64,000 bases of DNA, taken from NCBI GenBank assembly GCA_964036295.1, contig OZ038470.1:5556578-5620577 (forward strand), in the 5' to 3' direction. Below the pieces are notes generated by a model, which made no database searches, was not told where the DNA came from, and was given only the letters and a program-made list of their open reading frames with translations. Shown one piece after another: positions 57,001 through 64,000 of this stretch. This DNA is from Plumapathes pennacea. Lineage: Eukaryota > Cnidaria > Anthozoa > Antipatharia > Myriopathidae. Positions within the stretch are counted from its first letter, which is position 1. Every line of letters starts with the position of its first letter. Position numbers and translations under genes: made by a program.

Positions 57001-60000
57001 GCAACAGACAAAAGAGACAGGAGTTGGTTTCAATTATTGCAAGCCAGAAATCTGTCACTGCGCACGTGTTGTTCACAGTTTCCCTGGTTTCTTTTTACCT
57101 CTAGAACTTTTCTCATTCCGTTCCGTCGGTATAAAGCGATCCACCAAGTTGAAAAGGTCTGCAAAAGAAATGAAGATGATCAACTGAAGAACAAGAACGA
57201 GGACAAAAAGGACAAGGACAAGGAGAAAGAAGAACAACAACAAGAACAAGGAATGAAAATGATCAACTCAAGAACAAGAACAAGGACAAGGACAAAAAAA
57301 GAAGGACAAGGACAAGGAGAGAGAAAAACAACACGAACAAGGAATGAAGATGATCAACTCAAGAACAAGAACAAGGACAAAAAAAGAAGGACAAGGACAA
57401 GGAGAGAGAAAAACAACACGAACAAGGAATGAAAATGATCAACTCAAGAACAAGAACAAGGACAAGGACAAAAAAAGAAGGACAAGGACAAGGAGAGAGA
57501 AAAACAACACGAACAAGGAATGAAAATGATCAACTCAAGAACAAGAACAAGGACAAGGACAAAAAAAGAAGGACAAGGACAAGGAGAGAGAAAAACAACA
57601 CGAACAAGGAATGAAAATGATCAACTCAAGAACAAGAACAAGGACAAGGACAAAAAAAGAAGGACAAGGACAAGGAGAGAGAAAAACAACACGAACAAGG
57701 AGGTGAAACAAATTAACAAACAAAACAGGGCTGTAGATGAGACACAGTACAAAAGCGACATGGGAAAACATTAGGAAATATAAACTGCAATACGGACCTT
57801 GTGCACAAGTTGTCGCTCGTAAAACGTCTGCGCTCGGCATTTCAGCGTGTATCTTCTCCATCGTAGCATGCTTGCTTTGAGTAAATCGCTGTCTTTACTC
57901 ATAAGAAATACTTCTAAAACGTCCAAATTCCTCATATTCCTCTGGAAATATTCTTTCCACAAGCTGAAAGATTTTGCCAGCTAAAACAGAATAAAAACAA
58001 CATTAATTATTAACGAGAAACAGTTGTACACTGATGGCAACGTGTGAAGTAAAAGATGCCGACCCAACTTTATTGGTGACAGAAATAGGCCTTCGCTCGC
58101 CCTTGTTCGACGTCACTGACGCGGCATTGTTTACAGAAAGACCCCGGCGAAGATAAGACGAAAATTTCACGAGTACTATTCACTAGTCTGAGGAGCCCGG
58201 ATAGAATTTCTCTTTCTTCAACTGACTTCTTCACTGTTTGTAAGGGTAATGTTTACCTTCAGAATGCACAAATATCAACAAAGAAATGCAATATAATGAG
58301 TTGACGACTTTGCATTGAGTTCGACCTAACCCCTTCACTCCTGAGTGATCGACTTCAATTTACTCCTTCAGTCTCTTACCAGAGTTTTATCGTACAGTAT
58401 GGAGAATTTACCACTTAATAATTTCCAAAGATGAATACTGATTGGACAGTCAATTCTCACTGAATCACTCGTACATTTTCGTCTTACAAAGCTGGGAGAA
58501 TCTGCATTTTGAGCTTGAGAGTAAAAGGGTTAATATGGGCCCAAGTTAAGCAATAAGTGCGAACAAAGAGGCATCTGTAGCTGATTACGTCAATGAGAAG
58601 AGTGTTATGTCCAGGGTTAAAATTAACTCAATCCGTATCCTTCTAGCCCATGGTAGTGGGGCAGAAGAATTTTGTCTGATTGCCTGAATTCTCCCTACTG
58701 TTACAAAGAGATAGCATGGGTGACCTGGAGAGAATTTATAGTTGGATCAACTTCCTCTCACCTTCTGCTGGGCCTTCTTTTCTTGCAATTCCATCAAAGT
58801 TCGCCGTTGCTCCACACGAGTGCGAACGAACAAGTGAAGTGACAACAGAACACTGAAGGACCAAAAAAGAAAAAGAAAACATAAACATAATACTGAGAGA
58901 TAAAGAGAGAGTCACACAGAGGGCGAGACAGAAAGAGCGACAGTGAGACAGACAGTACCAGACAGAGGGTTGGACACACACACAAGACCACTCCACTCAC
59001 GTGCGTTTCGTGGTCATTCTGTAATGAACTTTGGCCTTTTGAACTTTGTGAGCCTCCTGGACCCAGCGGTTAAATGTACGGCGCATGAGCTGTTTCTCGG
59101 ATTCTTGACAAATGTGTATCGCCCTCGTGTTCAAAAATTTCGTTTCTGAACATGAAAGGAAGAAAAAATCAGAGCAAGAAAGGAACGAGAATTAAGTGTT
59201 ACTATACCTCAATAGCAACAACCTATGACCCGGACAATCCCAGGGCATTTAAGACCATCTGCTATACATGCAACACACCGCGAGGCTTATACGCCCTATT
59301 ACCTGTTGATTCTAGTTTCATAATTGACTTTTCTTCTTAGATTTGTTATTGTCATTTAGTTCCATTATCAGTTATATAATTCGCAAAGTTAATAAAATAA
59401 AATAAAAGATCACTTTATCATTGGTTGGCACAAGACATTCAAGTTCTCTTCATTCATGACCAACATAACAAAGTTTAATTTTCAAACGATAAGAGTTGGA
59501 CTTTACCGTCTGTTCTGCTCTTCCATGTCACTAACAATCGACGAGTCTAATAAATGGAGAGAAAAAAAACGGAATAGAATGAACGATGAATGGAATGAAT
59601 GACGAAAAGTCGAACAAGGACGGAGAAGAAAATCGAAGAAGGACACTAGGGTGGAATGGAGGGGCGGGGCGGGGCGGGGAGGGGTGGAAGGGAGGGAAAG
59701 GAAAGAAGACTAGACAAAGGAGGGAGAGGTAGGAAAAAAGAAGGTAGAAAGGACTAGAAAGAGGGAGTGGAAGGAGAGAAAGAAATAAAAGAAGAGGAGA
59801 GAGGCAGTACGGAAAAGAGGAAAGAAGAGAAGGAGAAGGTGCTAGCTGAAGTCTTACCGTCTTTCGCGATATATACATGTCATACCAACTGAAGAACATC
59901 TGCGAAGAAAAACCAACACATTATTGACGACAACACTACAATGGCTAACACAAGCCAGACGTGGATAATTAATAACTCAAGTAAGTAATACCTTTTTGCA

Positions 60001-63000
60001 CAGTCGTTGAATGTGATGTTTGTGGGCGCGTTGTTTTAACGCGAACCCCTTCCACTCGTTCAAACATTCTTTCACGAGATTTTGATCCAGTTGCTGCGCA
60101 TGTGTGCGGGCCAACTCGCAGTGAGCGTGAAGTCGTTGCCAAAACTGAAAACTCTGGAGAAGCTGAGAAGGACAAGGAAGGCTTTCATTGACAGTTCAGA
60201 AGTTGGAAGCGAACACTGCTGTCAGAATGTACTCATTGAGAGCTTTCATTTGGGCGGTCACACCTTTAGGTTTCATTTGACAGTTCAGGAGTTAGAGGTT
60301 TCTAGTACGGTATGAACTGGGCATGTGATCATTTGCACAGTAAGTAGCTGATCCAATCATAAATTCTCTCTGTGTCACCCATACCGTCTCTATATGAATT
60401 GTAGGGAGAATTTGTAAACAGAAGGTAAAAGAACATTACCAGGTTTCTAGTCTGATGTTGTCTGAACGCCAACATGTTCAATTTGTTCACCGTCTGCTTG
60501 TGAATTACGTCCTTCCACTGAAGGAGAACTCTGGAATCGAACAAATGCACAAAAACAAAAACAAAAACAAAAAACATCAACAACAAAACAACAAAACAGT
60601 AAGCAACAGATTTGTAATTTCTCCCACTGACTTGTCATTCTTTATCTATCTTTCCTCTTTCCACATTTTTCTACTCGCAGTACTAGTCAAATAAACCAAC
60701 TTATACAATCATGCACAGTAGCAAATACTATTTCCTACTTCCCATATAAACGAGTGTCTATCAAGTAAATCTCCCTACTGAGTTTGGTTTTCTTTCTACA
60801 TAATTGCACTATGACCAACGAAGCAGTTCTCCACTCTCAAGAGTGATTAACTTCGATTTTCTCCTTCAGTTTTTCACCAGAAATATATCATTTTGTAAGG
60901 AGAACCTGGCTTTTGATACCTTGCTCAGATGATAGCTGATTAAATTATCAATTTTCACTACACCACTCATACATTTTTCCCTTAAAAGGTCGGGAGAATC
61001 TGCATTTTGAACTTGGAAGCGAAAGGGTTAAGCAAATGAAACAGAAAAGTTTCGCAGTAGGTCTCGTTTAGAAACAGAGGTGACATGCTTCGCCCATTTT
61101 CTATCCCTCTATAAAACGTTCCTGAATTTGTGTTCCTCTTTGTCTGTACACACCTTCTCATCACGCTGTGCTGATAGTGTCTTTTAGCGCGCTCAAGGTC
61201 CCGCGCCTCCGTCAGCCAAACGGAAAAAATGTCCCTCATCTTCTTGAGCTCAACAGAACGGCGAAACAGACGAGCCTGGTTTCGTCGCGTTGTCATACCT
61301 GCAAGTTAGAAATAGTCCCACATAAACATCAAAAGCTAAAAGAGCATGATTGAATACCTGTTCTCTGGCTGGTCCGTGTGTGTGTCGGTGTGTGCGCGTG
61401 ATAGTCTCGATGTACAGTAGGTGTGTGTTGAGGGGGGGGGGGGGGGGGGGAGGGGGGGGTGGGGGAGGGTGTTCCACACTGGAGGCTCTGATGTAAACGA
61501 TACACAGAACGTTTCCCTGCTCTCACCGTTTGCCCACGTGTGCCACGCCCTCAGAATCGCCACCAAATGGTCTGTCTCTCGGATCTGTGGCGGAAATGGG
61601 ACGAATTATACGAGCTCATAAAGATGATCACAATGTATTTGATCGAAGTGAAAGTCGCTCCCTGTGCAGTTTTTAATCCGTTGTGTCTCAAATGTGGTGA
61701 CCTGAAAAAGGTAAATTTATCCCGGTGTCTTTCTGTCTTTTAGTTTGTCTGTCTTGTCTTGTCTCGTCTGTATCACCCACTACTATGACAACACCAGCTG
61801 CTTCTTAAAAAACAAGGAACTTCAATCTACTCTTCCCCGAGGAGTAACTTACTTCCACAAACTCCTCCGCTTTCTTGAGAGCGACAAAGCGAGTTCGCCA
61901 TTCCCTGAAGGCCTGCCAAGGCAAAGTCAAAACAATCAAGCGATTGTAGAGCAAAGGAAAGTCTGCACAATTATTTTCATGCGGTAATTACCGGGAATAC
62001 TTACTGAAGTTAGCAGTCGGTGCTCTTCGAACATAACAACTTTCTTTCTGTTAGTAACTCTGACAGAAACCAACACATGCCACGCGAGGAAACACCTAAG
62101 ACAAAAATGAGGGTGAAATTTAAGCAGTACTTTAGTATACTGTATGGAGCTCTGGAGCTCTGGAGCTCTGCACCCTTAAACTCCACTGCATACCTTGGGG
62201 TCAGACTCTCAAGATAGTGCTTCCTCGCCTCCTCGCTCTTCTTGGTCATTTGAACCCAAAGCATAAATTTCTGGCGGAGAATCCGGGAGCCTTGCTTCTT
62301 CTGTAACGTTTCAGCCGATGTCTTGTCCTTTTGAGACACTATTGAGCAGAGGAAGCGATCAACTCAAGCTGCGTTTACACGGATGCGCAAGTTTCAGTTA
62401 AATTCAAAGTGTTTTCACCTCTCGTCTGTACGAATGTGGTGATAATAACGCAACACTTCAAAGAAATGGTTCGTTTTCAAAACGTTCCTGTTTCTGTTTC
62501 CGTGTGCATAACAGCAAAAAAATGAACATTGGCCAAATCGTGGATGGTGTTTTCAATACACTTAGGTAATTGTAGGCTACAATAACGTCCAGAAATGCTA
62601 CAGTATCCACATCAATACAGCCTCAAGTTCATGTACAAAATGACAAGTTACGAGCTAACGACCAGCGTGGGATCAGTGCGAGGAAAGGTTGCATTACCTG
62701 TGGCTTTAGTCTGCCACTGTTTCACGAGTTCTTGCAGTTTCCGAGTGGCTGAACACTGCAAAGCGAAGGAGGAAAGCACGGCAGCGACGAGACAGAGAGA
62801 GACAGATACAAAAAGTAACGACATAAAAACAACGACAGCAACAGAGACAAGAGGAAAGAGACAGTGAGGATATAGACAGAAAGAATAGATGGAGTGAAAC
62901 ATCAGAAATACTGTTAGTTTACTGTCGAAGGAAACAAGAAAACATTACAAAATGAACAAGGACTCTCATTAACAAATAAATTCAGCTCTGTGCCTAAGAG

Positions 63001-64000
63001 TGGGTGTGCGGCGTTCGTGTAACAGCTTCTGGTCGTCTTTACCTTTTTCCTCCATTTCTTGAAGAACACGGTCAGTTTGTACGTTCTCCAGTGTTTCTCA
63101 GCCCGCGCTCTCCTCTCCTCCTGTCTCCGCTGGTTTTCTGTGAACGCGTGCCAGGCCCTTAGGCACGTCCCCCGGGACTTGTCCAGCTGAGGACAAGAAA
63201 GAAGGTCCTGGTCAGGCAATGTACTCAACAACAACAACAACAACAACAACAACAGGTCCCTTACTTACCCAGTGTTGTCTGGCGGTAACTGTAATGTATA
63301 ACTCTCGTCTCCACGTGTGCAGAGCTTTCTGTATCATCGCCGTCTGCTTCTTTTCTTGCGCGTAGTACAGACGTTCTTTTAACATTTTGCTGTGTCGCGT
63401 GTACTTCAGCCAGGACCTAAAAGTAAGGCTGAGGGGGAGCGAGCGCCAGTGTCTGATCGTGTCGGTCAGGATTATTCCTCGATCAAATACTTCACTCTGT
63501 GTGCTGCGGCCGGCTGTAGAGAAGCAGGACAACACGCTCATGCGATCATCCTACAACGAATAAACAAGATGAGACAACGAACACATCAACAACAACAACA
63601 ACAAATACAGGGTTAGTTGTATTTCATCTATTCAATCACTCATATGAGAAATACTCATTTGTTCAATCATTCGTCTGCACACGAAGGGATGGCAAACAAA
63701 AAAAATACGCAATCCAAATGAAAGGCCTTAAAGCAGCATGGCATACCTCGTGATCGGACTCGCTGCTCCCTGAATGTATCCCAGTATCCTCTTCGGACTT
63801 GACAGGCGAGAAGCCGTTGTCGCCGAACAACAAGTCGGGGGTCTGGCGCTCAGGGCTGACTGACCCACAAGGACTGGGGCTGAAGGCGAGTGGAGACATG
63901 GGGCGACTCTCTCTGAGGATTGAGATCGGTGACGTTGGTCGCAGTTGAGGACTCTCTGGTCTCAACTGGTCCAGTCTCCCAGGCAGCGACGTCACCTGGG
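54053..64000 (-). CDS. Sfi1-repeat centrin-binding protein (SFI1-like), 5' end outside window
   Basis: Sfi1 repeats form long helices that bind centrin at centrioles and basal bodies (family knowledge). Exons, 5' to 3': 64000/63995-63747, 63550-63269, 63186-63043, 62755-62698, 62338-62194, 62095-62005, 61912-61853, 61584-61527, 61298-61154, 60530-60440, 60162-59992, 59899-59858, 59546-59507, 59145-59001, 58852-58762, 57980-57798, 56998-56941, 56835-56691, 56416-56326, 56231-56049, 55885-55826, 55719-55676, 55565-55430, 54749-54639, 54169-54053 (TGA). All phases agree, giving about 979 residues. The first visible exon is Ser/Pro-rich (SPISILRESRPMSPLAF). The rest is about twenty helical repeats with a Trp near each centre, e.g. 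TFRSWLKYTRHSKMLKERL, RRTFNRWVQEAHKVQKAKVH, AIKEWRKFTLKSRAEKH. Repeats run to the C-terminus (FRKWMRKYNDS). Exon lengths recur cyclically. True SFI1 orthology is likely but unproven. Confidence 0.87.
55133..55401. mobile_element. MITE, GAGACTCTCTCAC family, copy 2
   Basis: Left end TTTAAAGAGACTCTCTCACA then GTAGATGCTTTGCGCGCCCA. The right end is GCGCGCAAAGCATCTACGGT then GAGAGGGTCTCTTTAAA. An inner palindrome CCATTTTCGTACCATACGAAAATGG lies near 55190. It is in an intron of the Sfi1-like gene and related to 3855-4120. Confidence 0.88.
57165..57708. repeat. 91-bp purine-rich minisatellite
   Basis: Units start AATGAAAATGATCAACTCAA near 57253, 57344, 57429, 57520 and 57611, with an eroded unit at 57168. 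The period is 91 bp (85 bp once, missing one AAGGAC hexamer). Inside each unit AAGGACAAGG hexamers repeat. The long Lys/Arg/Thr-rich frames across it are artefacts. It lies in an intron of the Sfi1-like gene. Confidence 0.93.
58327..58533. mobile_element. MITE, AACCCTTTCACTCCC family, copy 3
   Basis: Starts TAACCCCTTCACTCCTGAGT and ends TTGAGAGTAAAAGGGTTAA. The body has ACCAGAGTTTTATCGTACAG and GAATCACTCGTACATTTTCG. It is in an intron of the Sfi1-like gene. Confidence 0.85.
59550..59845. repeat. GA-rich tract in Sfi1-like intron
   Basis: Almost pure purine on the plus strand (GGAA/GGGGC words), hence pyrimidine-rich in the transcript. It sits directly before the short exon 59899-59858 on the 3' side. 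No defined repeat unit. Confidence 0.75.
60195..60305. repeat. Dispersed copy of the GMPS-intron 90-bp repeat
   Basis: The minus strand reads TCCTGAACTGTCAAATGAAA, CCTAAAGGTGTGACCGCCCA and AATGAAAGCTCTCAATGAGT, the same text as the tandem units in GMPS introns 17 and 15. Confidence 0.8.
60829..61030. mobile_element. MITE, AACCCTTTCACTCCC family, copy 4
   Basis: The right end CTTGGAAGCGAAAGGGTTAA is intact and the left end is worn (CTCTCAAGAGTGATTAACTT). The body ACCAGAAATATATCATTTTG and GATGATAGCTGATTAAATTA matches the other copies. Confidence 0.8.
61431..61470. repeat. Poly-G tract in Sfi1-like intron
   Basis: Nearly uninterrupted G (about 36 of 40 bases), with a TG/CA microsatellite-like stretch on its 5' side. 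Proline/histidine-rich frames here are artefacts. Confidence 0.92.
63226..63255. repeat. (CAA)n microsatellite near an exon border
   Basis: About ten CAA trinucleotides (GTT in the transcript), 13 bp downstream of the splice donor of exon 63550-63269. Confidence 0.9.

Noticed and set aside
57037..57774. Lys/Arg/Thr-rich frames of 60-131 codons
   Set aside because: They run through a 91-bp minisatellite in an intron of the opposite-strand gene.

Overview
This is intron-rich animal nuclear DNA. Its four protein genes have GT-AG (twice GC-AG) introns, polyadenylation signals and introns crowded with small inverted-repeat transposons, tRNA-derived SINEs and satellites. The gene content and the very high density of MITE-like elements suit an anthozoan cnidarian such as a coral or sea anemone. 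That assignment is inference; nothing in the window fixes the species. No prokaryotic, organellar or viral gene was recognised.

Layout. (1) 97-14029, plus strand: a PDE9A-type cGMP phosphodiesterase in 15 visible exons, with one exon not found between the second and third. (2) 15958-25755, minus strand: a complete 18-exon GMP synthase, tail to tail with PDE9A. (3) 25893-26540, plus strand: an intronless 215-aa homologue of C18orf21, an RNase P/MRP-linked protein. It is head to head with GMPS across 137 bp, so the two probably share a bidirectional promoter. (4) About 27.4-40.3 kb: a satellite of about 18 units of 691 bp, each flanked by long terminal inverted repeats, as if a MITE had become a tandem array. 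(5) About 40.3-54.0 kb: no convincing gene; degenerate satellites, several MITEs, two SINE copies and minisatellites. (6) 54053-64000, minus strand: the last 25 exons, about 980 residues, of a Sfi1-repeat centrin-binding protein whose 5' end lies outside the window.

How the genes relate. GMP synthase makes GMP from XMP and PDE9 makes GMP from cGMP, so two GMP-producing enzymes sit next to each other. This may be coincidence. The Sfi1-like gene is unrelated in function, being centriole or basal-body associated by family.

Most notable observations. The Sfi1-like gene shows an exon-length cycle of about 58-145-91-183 nt with repeating intron phases 1-2-0-0, the signature of growth by exon-block duplication. 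The 691-bp array contains mixed subtypes and a chimeric unit, and a diverged relative lies 12 kb away. Several MITE families recur across introns of different genes. All exon boundaries were read by eye from splice signals, reading frame and family resemblance; no search or alignment program was run.
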